Of a stretch of DNA of 63,640 bases, positions 22,167 to 31,011 are shown piece after piece. This DNA comes from Glycomyces amatae (GTDB taxonomy: Bacteria; Actinomycetota; Actinomycetes; Mycobacteriales; Micromonosporaceae). The notes under the pieces were generated by a model, which was given only the letters and a program-made list of their open reading frames with translations, had not been told where the DNA came from and did not search any database. The stretch lies in assembly GCF_020991375.1 (NCBI RefSeq), contig NZ_JAJLQZ010000026.1, forward strand, positions 1 through 63,640, given 5' to 3'. Position 1 is the stretch's first letter. Each line of letters starts with the position of its first letter. The position numbers and the translations under genes were made by a program.

Positions 22167-22201
22167 CGGGCCGGGTGTCCATACTGTGAACACCCGGCCC
22201 G
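22167..22201 (-). terminator. Terminator of the sugar-locus operon
   Basis: Perfect 12-bp stem CGGGCCGGGTGT with an 11-base loop, 18 bases past the stop of the cupin gene on the leftward strand. It separates that operon from the RNB gene. Confidence 0.8.
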
Positions 22202-22219
22202 GTGCGGACTGCAACCCTC

Positions 22220-22936
22220 TCAGGGGCGCAGGTCCCAGGTCTCCAGCCGCCCGCACATGCCCCACTTGGCGGCCGCGTCCCCGGCACTGGCGACGTGGGC
22301 GTCGCACAGGTGGGTCGCGTCGGCCCGCGCGAGGGCGTCGAGGTGGGCGCCGGTCGCGTCGACCTGGGCCTTGGGGCCGTCGGCCCACAGCCGCCGCCAG
22401 GCGTCGGTGCGGGCCGAGACGAGCCGTCCTGCCCGGTCCCACAGGGGCTTCATGGCCGAGGGGCCCTCGGCCCGGACGCGTTCGCGGAGGGCGAGGTAGC
22501 CCTCGACGGCGAGGTCCCGCCGGGTCCGGACGGCCTCGCCGCGCCCGGCCTCGGTGAGGCCGTCCGCGGCGGGGGCTCCCGCCGCCGCGGCGTACGCCTC
22601 GGGGTCGTCCAGGGTCGCCTCGGGGAAGGTGAACACGGCGTCCCCGGCCTCGGGGATGCCCGCGTTCTGCATGACCACGACGAGCTGGAGGTCGCCGGAG
22701 CCGTTGATCAGGCGGTGGACGGTCCCTGGGGTGAACCACAGGACCGTGCCGCGCGCCAGGTCGCGGCGTTCGTAGCCGTCGCCCGAGAGGGTCTCGACCG
22801 CGCCGGTGCCGCCGGTGACGACGTACCCCTCGGTGGAGGCGGTGTGCAGGTGCGGGGAGCCGCCCGCCTGGCCGTCGACGGTGGGCCAGTCGTAGACGGT
22901 GACGAGGGAGACGGCCGTGCCGCCCGGGAATCCCAC
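22220..22936 (-). CDS. Cupin-domain protein with helical C-terminal extension
   Basis: 238 aa. The N-terminal cupin (about residues 14-105) shows GGSPHLHTASTEGYVVTGGTG, giving His-x-His and Glu metal ligands, then the second motif GTVLWFTPGTVHRLIN. A roughly 110-residue, mostly helical extension follows, ending MCGRLETWDLRP. GTG at 22936 is two bases after the preceding stop. Its place as last gene of an operon with DUF6807, Gfo/Idh/MocA and GH3 proteins suggests a sugar isomerase or lyase step or sugar sensing, but the extension is not recognised. Confidence 0.72.
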   Translation of the reverse strand: MGFPGGTAVSLVTVYDWPTVDGQAGGSPHLHTASTEGYVVTGGTGAVETLSGDGYERRDLARGTVLWFTPGTVHRLINGSGDLQLVVVMQNAGIPEAGDAVFTFPEATLDDPEAYAAAAGAPAADGLTEAGRGEAVRTRRDLAVEGYLALRERVRAEGPSAMKPLWDRAGRLVSARTDAWRRLWADGPKAQVDATGAHLDALARADATHLCDAHVASAGDAAAKWGMCGRLETWDLRP

Positions 22937-22938
22937 GC

Positions 22939-23850
22939 CTACCCCAGCCGCGCGAGTTCGGCGGCGGCCAGTTCGGCGGCCTTCGCGGCGCCCTCGGTCC
23001 CGGTGTCGCCGTTGACGACCGCGACGGCGTGGCGCAGGGTCACGGTGTCGCCGGGGGCCATCGGCAGCTCGGTGTCGAAGAACGGCGCGGGGCAGACCGC
23101 GGCGAAGGGGGTCGAGCGGACGAACCACTTGACCGGCGCGCCGGGGTTCTCCGGGTGGTCGGTGAAGACCAGGGTGGAGTGGGCGTCGACCGAGTCGTGG
23201 GCGCCGCGGAAGGCGAGCCAGTCGCCGCGCACGCCCATGAGCTCGTCGCCGCCCTCGCCGTCGGCGGTGTAGACGCGGCCCTCGGTGAAGGAGCGCGGTC
23301 CGCGCCAGAAGAAGCCGCCGTAGCCGGCGTTCTCGCGGCCCTCGGTGGTGGGGCTGCCCATGATGACCGTGTCCTGCGTGTCGTTGGTGAACGCGGTGGA
23401 GAAGGAGAGCACCCAGGTGTCGTCGGCCAGGACGGTGACGGCGAAGGCGCGCTGCTCGGCGAAGAAGTGGCGGCCGTCCTCGGTGACCCAGTCGAGGCGC
23501 TCGGCGACCTTGACGCCGCCCTCGCCGGCGGTGAGCTCGGTGAACTCCCGGTGGACCATGGCGCCGTCGTTCTTCTCGTCGACGTAGCCCTTGCCGCGGC
23601 GGAAGGTGCGCCCGCCCCAGAAGTTCTCGGGGCCCGCGTTGGGCAGGGAGAGGGCGATGCCCTTGTGCCACACGTGGTCGTGGGGCCGGTAGAGGCTCAC
23701 CTGGTGCCCGGCGAGGTCGCGCAGCGGCTCGAAGTAGGGGCGGGGGGACTCGAACTGGTCGTTGTCGGGCCGGTAGACGTAGCGCAGGAGCTCGAGGTCG
23801 CCCTCGGTGATCGAGAGCGCGGTGCCGTTGTCGTCGAGTTGCAGCGTCAT
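22939..23850 (-). CDS. DUF6807 / PmoA-like sugar-locus protein
   Basis: 303 aa resembling the family labelled 'methane oxygenase PmoA' (DUF6807), beta-rich proteins common in carbohydrate-utilisation loci and unrelated to methane oxidation. Diagnostic stretches are SLYRPHDHVWHKGIALSLPN, ENFWGGRTFRRGKGYVD and the GFFWRGPRSFTEGRV block. Conserved His/Trp/Arg residues suggest a sugar-binding or lyase-like pocket. It lies between the Gfo/Idh/MocA dehydrogenase and the cupin gene in one operon. The biochemical role is not established. Confidence 0.75.
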   Translation of the reverse strand: MTLQLDDNGTALSITEGDLELLRYVYRPDNDQFESPRPYFEPLRDLAGHQVSLYRPHDHVWHKGIALSLPNAGPENFWGGRTFRRGKGYVDEKNDGAMVHREFTELTAGEGGVKVAERLDWVTEDGRHFFAEQRAFAVTVLADDTWVLSFSTAFTNDTQDTVIMGSPTTEGRENAGYGGFFWRGPRSFTEGRVYTADGEGGDELMGVRGDWLAFRGAHDSVDAHSTLVFTDHPENPGAPVKWFVRSTPFAAVCPAPFFDTELPMAPGDTVTLRHAVAVVNGDTGTEGAAKAAELAAAELARLG

Positions 23851-23902
23851 CGGTGTTTCTCCACTGTGTTTCCGAAGCTGGTGGTTCGAGGCGGGTCGGG
23901 CG

Positions 23903-25000
23903 TCACTTGCGGTCGGGCCAGGGGGCGCCGGAGCCGTCCATGCGCTGGTAGAACGGCGAGGTCGGGTCGATCTCCCCGGCGCGGATCCGCTTGCCGGTGA
24001 AGGCCGAGGCGTAGATCGCGGCGAGGAGTTCGAGGGTGCGGCGGGCCTCGCCGATGGCGACCGGCGGGGCGGCGTTGCCGTCGAGGGCGTCGGCGATGCG
24101 GGCGAACTGGGCGCCGTGGCCCGAGGACTGTCCGCGGGGCTTGGAGTACCAGGCCTGCATGACCTCCTCGACGTGCTCTTCGAGCGGCGTGACCGTCCAG
24201 TTCGCGTCGCTGTAGCCGTAGAGGTGGTCGAGTTCGACGGTGGCGTTGTCGAAGTCGAGGCGGATCTGGGAGACCTCGCGCGGGGAGAGCAGGGAGTTGG
24301 TGATGACGACCGAGGCGCCCGACTCGAGGGTGACGATCGCGTGGGAGACGTCCTCGGTGTTGGTGTCGCGGCGGTGGCGGTGCGCGGTGGCGACCACCTC
24401 GGACCACGGGCCCACGAGGGAGAGCAGCGTGTCGATCTGGTGGATGCCGTGGCCCATGGTGGGGCCGCCGCCCTCGGTCTCCCAGCGTCCGCGCCAGTCG
24501 ACCGCGAAGTACTCGGGCGCGCGGTACCAGAGCGTGTCGCACTTGGCGACGGCGAGCTTGCCGAGGACGCCCGCGGCGGTCATGTTCCGCACCCGCTCGG
24601 CGGCCGAGCCGAAGCGGTGCTGGGAGATGATCGCGAAGTCGCCCTTGGAGGCGGCCGCCGCGGCCGCGATCCGGTCGAACTCCTCCAGGCTCAGCGCCGG
24701 GGGCTTCTCGCAGACGACGCCGACGCCTGCTTCGAGCGCCGCGATCGCGCCGGGGCCGTGGGCCACCGGCGGCGTGCACAGGTCGACCAGGTCGAGCTCC
24801 TCGTTCGCGAGCAGCTCCTCGATGGAGGCGTAGCCGCGCTCGAGGCCGAACTTCGCCGTGAAGTCCGCGAGGCGCCCGGCGTCGGGGTCGACGGCGGCGA
24901 CGAGCTCGAAGCGGTCGGGCACGTGCCTGCGGAGCTCTGCGGCGTGGAGGTGGGCGATGCCGCCGGTGCCGACGATGGCGAGGCGGTGGGTGGAGGGCAC
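23903..25000 (-). CDS. Gfo/Idh/MocA-family sugar oxidoreductase
   Basis: 365 aa. An N-terminal Rossmann NAD(P)-binding fold (RLAIVGTGGIAHLHAAELRR, residues 6-25) is followed by the family CEKPPALSLEEF motif with the catalytic Lys (VCEKP). The C-terminal beta-sheet domain contains GGGPTMGHGIHQIDTLLSL, whose His is usually catalytic. It is expected to oxidise a sugar hydroxyl, for example to a 3-keto sugar. The GTG at 25000 has GAAGGAG upstream. It is probably in one operon with GH3 upstream and DUF6807 and cupin genes downstream, with an operator-like site at 25027. Confidence 0.9.
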   Translation of the reverse strand: MPSTHRLAIVGTGGIAHLHAAELRRHVPDRFELVAAVDPDAGRLADFTAKFGLERGYASIEELLANEELDLVDLCTPPVAHGPGAIAALEAGVGVVCEKPPALSLEEFDRIAAAAAASKGDFAIISQHRFGSAAERVRNMTAAGVLGKLAVAKCDTLWYRAPEYFAVDWRGRWETEGGGPTMGHGIHQIDTLLSLVGPWSEVVATAHRHRRDTNTEDVSHAIVTLESGASVVITNSLLSPREVSQIRLDFDNATVELDHLYGYSDANWTVTPLEEHVEEVMQAWYSKPRGQSSGHGAQFARIADALDGNAAPPVAIGEARRTLELLAAIYASAFTGKRIRAGEIDPTSPFYQRMDGSGAPWPDRK

Positions 25001-25026
25001 GGTGGACTCCTTCGACGCGACGGATC

Positions 25027-25040
25027 GGTAAACGTTTTCC
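25027..25040. promoter_or_regulatory. LacI-type operator candidate
   Basis: GGTAAACGTTTTCC is a near-perfect dyad around AACGTT (one mismatch between halves), the centre typical of LacI/CcpA-family operators. It lies between the GH3 stop and the dehydrogenase start, 27 bases upstream of the GTG, and a LacI regulator is encoded 2.7 kb away. Confidence 0.6.
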
Positions 25041-25056
25041 AGCGTTAGGGGCAATA

Positions 25057-27375
25057 CTAGCCGACAACGGTCTCGACGGTGACCTGGGTCGCCAGCGTGC
25101 GGGTGCCCGGCTCGAAGCGGCGCTCGCCGGTGACCTCGACCGCGAGGGTCGCGGCGATGTCGGCCGCCGACCGGCCGAGGCGCAGTTCGAGGGCCCCGGC
25201 CTCCACGATCCACTGGCCGTCGAGGCCGATGAGCGCGGCCAGGTCGACCGGCACCGCGAAGCGGGCCCTGCCGGCCTCGCCGGGGGCGAGGGGGAGGCGC
25301 GCGAAGCCGACGAGGCGCTGCACCGGGCGGACGGTGGAGGCGACCGGGTCGTGGAGGTACAGCTGCACGACCTCCGTGCCGTGCCGGTCCCCCGTGTTGC
25401 GCACGCGGACCTCGACCTCGACCACGCCTTCGGGCCCCGCCTCGGGCCCCGAGACGAGCTCGGGCTCGTCCCAGGCGAACTCGGTGTAGGTCAGGCCGTG
25501 GCCGAAGGCGTACCGGGCGGTCGGGTCGTTGGAGGACACCTCCGAGCGGCGGGCCAGCTGCGGGCCGAGGTAGGTCGCCGGCGGGGAGTCGCGGCGGGCC
25601 GGGACGCCGACGGGCAGGCGGCCCTCGGGTTCGGCGGCGCCGGTGAGGATGGCGGCGATCGCGGCGGCGCCCTCCTCGCCGGGCAGGAACGCCTGCACGA
25701 TCGCCGCGGCCCGCTCGGGCGCGGTGCCGAGGGCGTAGGGGCGCCCGGAGATCACCACGACGACGGTGGGGGTGCCCGAGTCGAGGACCGCTTCGAGCAG
25801 TTCGGACTGGCGCCCGGGCAGGGCGTGGTCGGGGGCGTCGCAGCCTTCGCCGGAGGTGCCGCGGCCGAACAGGCTCGAGCGGTCGCCGACGGCGATGATC
25901 GCGAGGTCGGCGGAGGCGGCGGCGTTCGCGGCGGCGGCGATCTCGGCGTCGTCGGCGTCCAGGATCCAGCCGCCGGCGACCTGCTCGACGGTCGCGCCCG
26001 GCAGGTCGGCCGCGAGCCGGTCGGCGAGGGTCGCGATCGCGACGCCCACATCGACGCGCGGGTAGGGGTCGCCGCTCTCGGGCTCGTACCGCATGTGGTG
26101 GTTGGGGAAGGAGTAGCAGCCGAGCATGGCGGCCGGGTCGTCGGCGACGGGGCCGAGGAGGGCGACGCGGGCGGGCGGCGACGTCACCGGCAGGGTGCCG
26201 TCGTTGGCGAGCAGCACGACGGACTTGCGGGCGACCTCGGCGGCGAGCGCGCGGGCCTCGGGCGGGTCGAGGTCGACGGTCCCGGCGGGCTCGGGAAGCT
26301 CGTCGAGGAGCCCGAGTTCGATCTTCTGGGTCAGGACGCGCTCGACGGCGCGGTCGAGGGTCTTCTCCTCGACGGCCCCTTCGGCGACGGCGGCGCGCAG
26401 CGGCTCGCCGAAGCAGTCCGCGCCGGGCAGTTCGACGTCCACGCCGGCGTTGAGGGCCAGCCCGGCGGCGGCGGAGCGGTCGGCCGCGACGCCGTGCAGG
26501 GAGTTGAGGAAGTTGACGCCGAAGTAGTCGGCGACGATGACGCCCTCGAAGCCCCACTCCTCGCGGAGGACGCCGGTGAGCAGGCGGACGTTGGCGTGCG
26601 AGGGCACGCCGTCGTTGGCGGCGTAGGAGGGCATGACCGCCTTGGCGCGCCCGATCCGCACGGCCATCTCGAAGGGGGTCAGGTAGGTCTCGGCGAACTG
26701 CCTGGGGCCCATGTAGACCGGGCCGAAGTTGCGGGCGGCGTGCGAGGCGGAGTAGCCGGCGAAGTGCTTGAGGGTCGCGATGATCCCGGACTCCTGGAGG
26801 CCGGTGACGTAGGCGGTGCCGAGGACGCCGGTGAGGTAGGGGTCCTCGCCGATGGTCTCCTCCGTTCGGCCCCAGCGGGAGTCGGAGACGACGTCGAGGA
26901 CGGGGGCGAGGCCCTGGTGGATGCCGACCGAGCGCATGGTGGCCCCGATCTGGCGGGCCATGGCGCGGACCAGGTCGGGGTCGAAGGTGGCGCCCCAGGC
27001 GAGGGCCGTGGGGAAGGCGGTGGCGCCGTGGGCCATGAAGCCGGCGAGGCACTCCTCGTGGGCGATGGCGGCGATGCCGAAGCGGCTGTTGGAGCGGATC
27101 CGGCGCTGGACGGCGGCGAGGCGCCCGGCGCCGGCGGCGGGGTCGACGAGGGCCGAGCCGAAGGGGCGGGTGAGCTGGCCGAGTCCGTGGGCGAGGGCGT
27201 CGTCCCCGGCGGCGGCGCCTTCGGTCTGCTCGCTCTGGTGGGGGGCCATGTCGCCGGCGTCGGCGTCGACGCCGTGCCACAGGCTCGCCAGTTGCGCGCA
27301 CTTCTCTTCGAGGGTCATCCGCTTGACGAGCCCGGCGGCCCTTTCAGCGGCCTCCGCGGGGGTGTCGGTGTGCAT
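25057..27375 (-). CDS. Family 3 glycoside hydrolase (beta-glucosidase-like)
   Basis: 772 aa, the usual GH3 length with (alpha/beta)8 barrel, alpha/beta sandwich and C-terminal fibronectin-III-like domain (about residues 660-772). The barrel shows KHFAGYSAS and the nucleophile Asp283 in VIVADYFGVNF. The second domain carries SGEGCDAPDHALPGRQSELL, where the acid/base Glu region lies. There is no signal peptide, so it acts on imported oligosaccharides or glycosides. The ATG at 27375 has TGGAG five bases upstream. It is the first gene of the leftward operon divergent from the LacI regulator. Confidence 0.92.
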   Translation of the reverse strand: MHTDTPAEAAERAAGLVKRMTLEEKCAQLASLWHGVDADAGDMAPHQSEQTEGAAAGDDALAHGLGQLTRPFGSALVDPAAGAGRLAAVQRRIRSNSRFGIAAIAHEECLAGFMAHGATAFPTALAWGATFDPDLVRAMARQIGATMRSVGIHQGLAPVLDVVSDSRWGRTEETIGEDPYLTGVLGTAYVTGLQESGIIATLKHFAGYSASHAARNFGPVYMGPRQFAETYLTPFEMAVRIGRAKAVMPSYAANDGVPSHANVRLLTGVLREEWGFEGVIVADYFGVNFLNSLHGVAADRSAAAGLALNAGVDVELPGADCFGEPLRAAVAEGAVEEKTLDRAVERVLTQKIELGLLDELPEPAGTVDLDPPEARALAAEVARKSVVLLANDGTLPVTSPPARVALLGPVADDPAAMLGCYSFPNHHMRYEPESGDPYPRVDVGVAIATLADRLAADLPGATVEQVAGGWILDADDAEIAAAANAAASADLAIIAVGDRSSLFGRGTSGEGCDAPDHALPGRQSELLEAVLDSGTPTVVVVISGRPYALGTAPERAAAIVQAFLPGEEGAAAIAAILTGAAEPEGRLPVGVPARRDSPPATYLGPQLARRSEVSSNDPTARYAFGHGLTYTEFAWDEPELVSGPEAGPEGVVEVEVRVRNTGDRHGTEVVQLYLHDPVASTVRPVQRLVGFARLPLAPGEAGRARFAVPVDLAALIGLDGQWIVEAGALELRLGRSAADIAATLAVEVTGERRFEPGTRTLATQVTVETVVG

Positions 27376-27690
27376 GCTGCTCCACTCAAGCGGCCCGCGA
27401 CACGCCGCTGGCGGCCAAAGCCGGGCCGATAGTTTCCGGAAATTTTCTGATCGTTTTCGATACGGGTTTGCACACCATAACATTGATGAGGCCCCAGTTC
27501 TAGCGTCAATCGGATCGTGGGATGCGTTTGCCCAGGAGCGCTATTCGACAGATTCGTTCGAAAGTTTCGGCCGCGATCCGGGAGCCCGGGACCGCGGCTA
27601 TAGGATGTTCGCACTACCTTTGGGAGCGGGCCCCCGACGCGCGGGGGCGCACGGTCGTACCGGCGGTGCATCGGAGCAGCAGGAGGAGCC
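27376..27690. promoter_or_regulatory. Divergent control region GH3/lacI-type with palindromes
   Basis: 315 bases without a gene, locally AT-richer than its surroundings. It contains TTTCCGGAAA (27433-27442, perfect palindrome), directly followed by GGAAATTTTC, and ATCGTTTTCGAT (27450-27461, arms ATCG/CGAT). These are candidate operators for the adjacent LacI protein and cover the GH3 promoter zone. Promoters for both genes should lie here. Confidence 0.5.
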
Positions 27691-28713
27691 TTGAGCGAAG
27701 CCGAACACGGGCGCATCACCATCCGCGCCATCGCCGACGAGGCGGGCGTCAGCGTCCCGACGGTCTCGCGGGTCATCAACGGCCGCTCCGACGTAGCCCC
27801 CGAGACCCGCAAGCGCGTCGAGGAGCTCCTGAACGAGCGCGGCTACCAGCGCCGCCGCTCCACCCGCGCGCCGAGCCGGGCGCGCCTGGTCGACCTGGTC
27901 TTCAACGAGCTCGACAGCCCCTGGGCGGTGGAGATCATCCGCGGCGTCGAGGACGCGGCCCACGCCTCCGGGGTCGGCACCGTCGTCTCCGCGGTCCACC
28001 GCCGCCGGGCCTCCACCGAGCAGTGGCTCGACAACCTCCGCACCCGCGCCTCCGACGGCGTCATCCTCGTCATCTCGCAGCTGGCCTCCCCGATCCTGGA
28101 GCAGCTGCGGCACCTCGGCGTCCCGATGGTCGTGCTCGACCCCTCCGGCGGGCCCACCATGGACGCCCCCGCGATCGGCGCGACGAACTGGGCCGGCGGC
28201 CTCGCCGCCACCGAGCACCTGATCGCCCTGGGCCACCGCCGGATCGGCTTCATCCACGGCCCCAAGCAGGTCCTGTGCTCCCGCGCCCGCTTCGACGGCT
28301 ACCGGGCCGCCCTCGAGGCCGCCGGGATCACCTTCGACTCCGCCCTGGTCTTCGACGGCGACTTCTACCACCAGTCCGGCTTCGACGCGGCCTCGGCGCT
28401 GCTGCGCCTGCCCGAGCCGCCCACGGCGATCTTCGCGTCCTCGGACCAGATGGCCTTCGGCGCCTACGAGGCGATCCGCCAGGCCGGGCTGCGCATCCCC
28501 GAGCACGTGAGCGTGGTCGGCTTCGACGACCTGCCCGAGTCGCGCTGGACCAGCCCGCCCCTGACGACGGTGCGCCAGCCGCTCGCCGAGATGGGCGCCC
28601 TCGCCGCCAGGACGGTCCTGGAGATGGCCGCGGGCAACGACATCGACTCCCCCCGGCTCGAACTCGCGACCGAGCTGGTCGTCAGGGAGTCGACCGCCGC
28701 GCACGGGAAGTAG
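27691..28713 (+). CDS. LacI-family transcriptional regulator
   Basis: 340 aa. The N-terminal helix-turn-helix (TIRAIADEAGVSVPTVSRVI, about residues 10-29) and hinge are followed by a periplasmic-binding-like effector domain with LGHRRIGFIHGP and VSVVGFDDLPESRWTSPPLT, standard for the family. The TTG start has AGGAGGAG just upstream. It is divergent from the GH3 operon, which it probably represses until a sugar derived from the substrate binds. Operator-like dyads occur at 25027 and around 27433-27461. Confidence 0.93.
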   Translation: MSEAEHGRITIRAIADEAGVSVPTVSRVINGRSDVAPETRKRVEELLNERGYQRRRSTRAPSRARLVDLVFNELDSPWAVEIIRGVEDAAHASGVGTVVSAVHRRRASTEQWLDNLRTRASDGVILVISQLASPILEQLRHLGVPMVVLDPSGGPTMDAPAIGATNWAGGLAATEHLIALGHRRIGFIHGPKQVLCSRARFDGYRAALEAAGITFDSALVFDGDFYHQSGFDAASALLRLPEPPTAIFASSDQMAFGAYEAIRQAGLRIPEHVSVVGFDDLPESRWTSPPLTTVRQPLAEMGALAARTVLEMAAGNDIDSPRLELATELVVRESTAAHGK

Positions 28714-28725
28714 GCCGCAGAGCGC

Positions 28726-29796
28726 CTAGGCGTTCGGGGCGACCTCGGTGCCCGCGCCGCGCCTGCGGGGCCTCACCGCGGTGCGGACCGCCTCCGGGGC
28801 CGACTCCAGGCCCAGCGGCACCAGGCCCGCGTCGGCGATGAGCGCCAGGTCGTCCTTGGCCGCCTGGCCCTCGCTGGTGAGGTAGTCCCCCAGGAAGATC
28901 GAGTTGACGATCTGGAGCGCCAGCGACTGCATCTGCCGCAAGTGGACCTCGCGCCCGGCGGCCAGCCGCACCTCCGCCGCCGGGTTCGCCAGCCGCACCA
29001 TCGCCAGGATGCGCAGGCACCGGCGCGGATCGAGCTCCCACGTGCCCTCCAGCGGCGTCCCGTCGAAGGGCAGCAGGAAGTTCACCGGGATCGAGTCCAC
29101 ATGCAACTCGCGCAGGCCCAGCGCCACCGACACCAGGTCCGCGTCCGACTCCCCCATCCCGGCGATGAGGCCCGAGCACGGCGACAGGCCCGCCCCGTGC
29201 GCGGCGTCCACCGTGTCGACCCGGTCGGCGAAGGTGTGCGTCGAGCAGATCTCGGCGTACGCCTCCTCGGCGGTGTTGAGGTTGTGGTTGTAGGCGTCGG
29301 CGCCGAGCTCGGCCAGGCGCTCGGCCTGCCCGCCCTTGAGCAGCCCCAGGCAGGCGCACACCTCGACGCCCGGCGCGGCGTCCTTGACCGCCGCGATGGT
29401 CTTGCCGACCCGCTCGACGTCCATGTCCGTCGGTCCGCGCCCGCTCGCGACCAGGCACACCCGCGAGGCGCCGCCCGCGACCCCCGCGGCGGCCTGCTCG
29501 GCGGCCTGCTCGGGGCTCAGCCAGGTGTACTTGAGGACGTCGGCCTTGGAGCCCAGCCGCTGCGAGCAGTAGCCGCAGTCCTCGGGGCACAGGCCGCTCT
29601 TGAGGTTCACCAGGTAGTTGAGTTTGACGGTGTTCCCGAAGTGGCGGAAGCGAAGTCGCGCCGCGGCGGCCACCACGTCCATGAGCTCGGCGTCCGCGCT
29701 GGCCAGGACCGCCTCCAGGTCGGCGGCGTCGGGGGCGGCCCCGGGGTCGTCGGCGGCGGCGGCGAGTCGGGCGAGGGCGTCGTTCACTGCTGGCAT
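28726..29796 (-). CDS. bioB: Biotin synthase
   Basis: 356-aa radical-SAM enzyme inserting sulfur into dethiobiotin. The 4Fe-4S site [11 protein letters not shown] lies at about residues 66-76. The rest of the BioB signature includes [14 protein letters not shown] and [13 protein letters not shown]. No bioA, bioD or bioF gene is nearby. The ATG at 29796 lies six bases after CAAGAT, a possible -10, and has no ribosome site. An upstream in-frame start at 29877 would add 27 atypical residues. It converges on the LacI gene with only 12 bases between stops and no visible hairpin. Confidence 0.94.
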   Translation of the reverse strand: MPAVNDALARLAAAADDPGAAPDAADLEAVLASADAELMDVVAAAARLRFRHFGNTVKLNYLVNLKSGLCPEDCGYCSQRLGSKADVLKYTWLSPEQAAEQAAAGVAGGASRVCLVASGRGPTDMDVERVGKTIAAVKDAAPGVEVCACLGLLKGGQAERLAELGADAYNHNLNTAEEAYAEICSTHTFADRVDTVDAAHGAGLSPCSGLIAGMGESDADLVSVALGLRELHVDSIPVNFLLPFDGTPLEGTWELDPRRCLRILAMVRLANPAAEVRLAAGREVHLRQMQSLALQIVNSIFLGDYLTSEGQAAKDDLALIADAGLVPLGLESAPEAVRTAVRPRRRGAGTEVAPNA

Positions 29797-30018
29797 GGCC
29801 AGATCTTGCCACAACCGGGCACCGGCCGCTTTCGGACGGTTCGCGACCCGTTGGGGTGAATGGCCACGAGACGTCACGCTCGGGCCGCAGCGTCGTGATC
29901 CGCTTACACTTGCTACAGTGGGTGGTCGGTGCTGCGACGAACGCGGTGGGCTGGTGGAGATCCCCCCTGCACGCGTTGCGAACGACGAACCGCCCGAACC
30001 ATCCGGAGAGAATCAACC

Positions 30019-30954
30019 GTGCCGATCGCACCTGGACAGCCGGCGTTGATCGCCGTGGCCGTCGCGACCCTCTGGGCCCAGCCCGCGGCCCCCGGACCGG
30101 AGGACCGGCTCGCATTGGGCGTGCCGTCCGCCATCCGCGAATGGGTCGCCCGGCTCACCAACGACATCCGCGCCAACGGCCTCAAGGGCCGCGTCCGCTC
30201 CCAATGCCTGCTGGGGACCAGGGTCGAGGTCAAGCAGGTCGCCGACGGCTGGGCCGAGGTGGCCTGCCCCTCGCAGGAGGTCGCCGGCTGGGTCCCGCTC
30301 GACCAGCTCGCGCACCCGGCCGACGGCGACTCCAGCGGCACCGAGTACCTGGTGACCGCCACCGCGACCGCCGTGCGGGACGAGCCCGGCGGCGACGTCG
30401 CCGTCCCCGGCGTCACCCTGGGGACCCGCCTGCGGGTCGTCGGCGAGGGGTACCGGGGCTGGGTGCCCGTGGCGCTGCCGGGGCCCAGGCAGCCCGGCTG
30501 GGTGCCCCAGCGGGACCTCGCGGCCGAGCCGGCGGCCGAACTGACCCCGCCCTCGACCGGGACGGTCGCGGCCGGGCTCGACGCGGTCAAGCTCGCCCAG
30601 CAGCTCCTGGAGATCCCCTACCTGCACGGCGGGGTGAGCGCCTACGGCATCGACGCGCCGGGGCTGGTCTGGATCGTCTACCGCCAGCTGGGCATCGACG
30701 TGCCGCGCTTCGGCGAGGGGCTCATGGCCTCCGGCGAGGCGGTCGACTTCGAGGACCTGCACCCGGGCGACCTGGTGTTCCTCGAGCACGGCGGCGACCC
30801 GCGGACCCCGGCGATCATGGCCGAGCGCGGCCAGACGGACCTGCCGGAGGTCGTCTTCTCCTCGTCGGTGTACGGCAAGGTCGTCGTCGAGTCGCTCAAG
30901 GACTCCGAGCTGGCCCGCATCACCGCCTGCCGCCGCCTGCCCGTCAAGGTCTGA
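30019..30954 (+). CDS. SH3-type plus NlpC/P60-like protein lacking catalytic Cys
   Basis: 311 aa resembling actinobacterial C40 peptidases. There are two SH3-like segments (about residues 60-100, VEVKQVADGWAEVAC, and 110-170, LRVVGEGYRGWVPVALPG) and a C-terminal NlpC/P60 fold (about 195-311). Where active enzymes read D-C-S-G-L-V, this protein reads GIDAPGLVWIVY, so the nucleophile Cys is Ala. The His motif (normally H-V-G/A-I-Y) reads TPAIMAERG, so His is missing too. It should therefore be a binding or regulatory pseudo-peptidase. No clear signal peptide. The GTG start has GGAGAG eight bases upstream, and a strong terminator follows. Confidence 0.8.
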   Translation: MPIAPGQPALIAVAVATLWAQPAAPGPEDRLALGVPSAIREWVARLTNDIRANGLKGRVRSQCLLGTRVEVKQVADGWAEVACPSQEVAGWVPLDQLAHPADGDSSGTEYLVTATATAVRDEPGGDVAVPGVTLGTRLRVVGEGYRGWVPVALPGPRQPGWVPQRDLAAEPAAELTPPSTGTVAAGLDAVKLAQQLLEIPYLHGGVSAYGIDAPGLVWIVYRQLGIDVPRFGEGLMASGEAVDFEDLHPGDLVFLEHGGDPRTPAIMAERGQTDLPEVVFSSSVYGKVVVESLKDSELARITACRRLPVKV

Positions 30955-30964
30955 CGAACGCCGA

Positions 30965-31000
30965 ACGGCCCGCCGCCCCTCTCGCGGGGCGGCGGGCCGT
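30965..31000. terminator. Bidirectional terminator P60-like / terC
   Basis: Perfect 15-bp stem ACGGCCCGCCGCCCC around loop TCTCGC between convergent genes ending at 30954 and 31012. Confidence 0.9.
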
Positions 31001-31011
31001 CTTCGCGTGCG

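Noticed and set aside
22939..23850. Methane oxygenase subunit
   Set aside because: The 'PmoA' label of this family is historical. The sequence and operon are those of sugar loci, not of a copper membrane monooxygenase.
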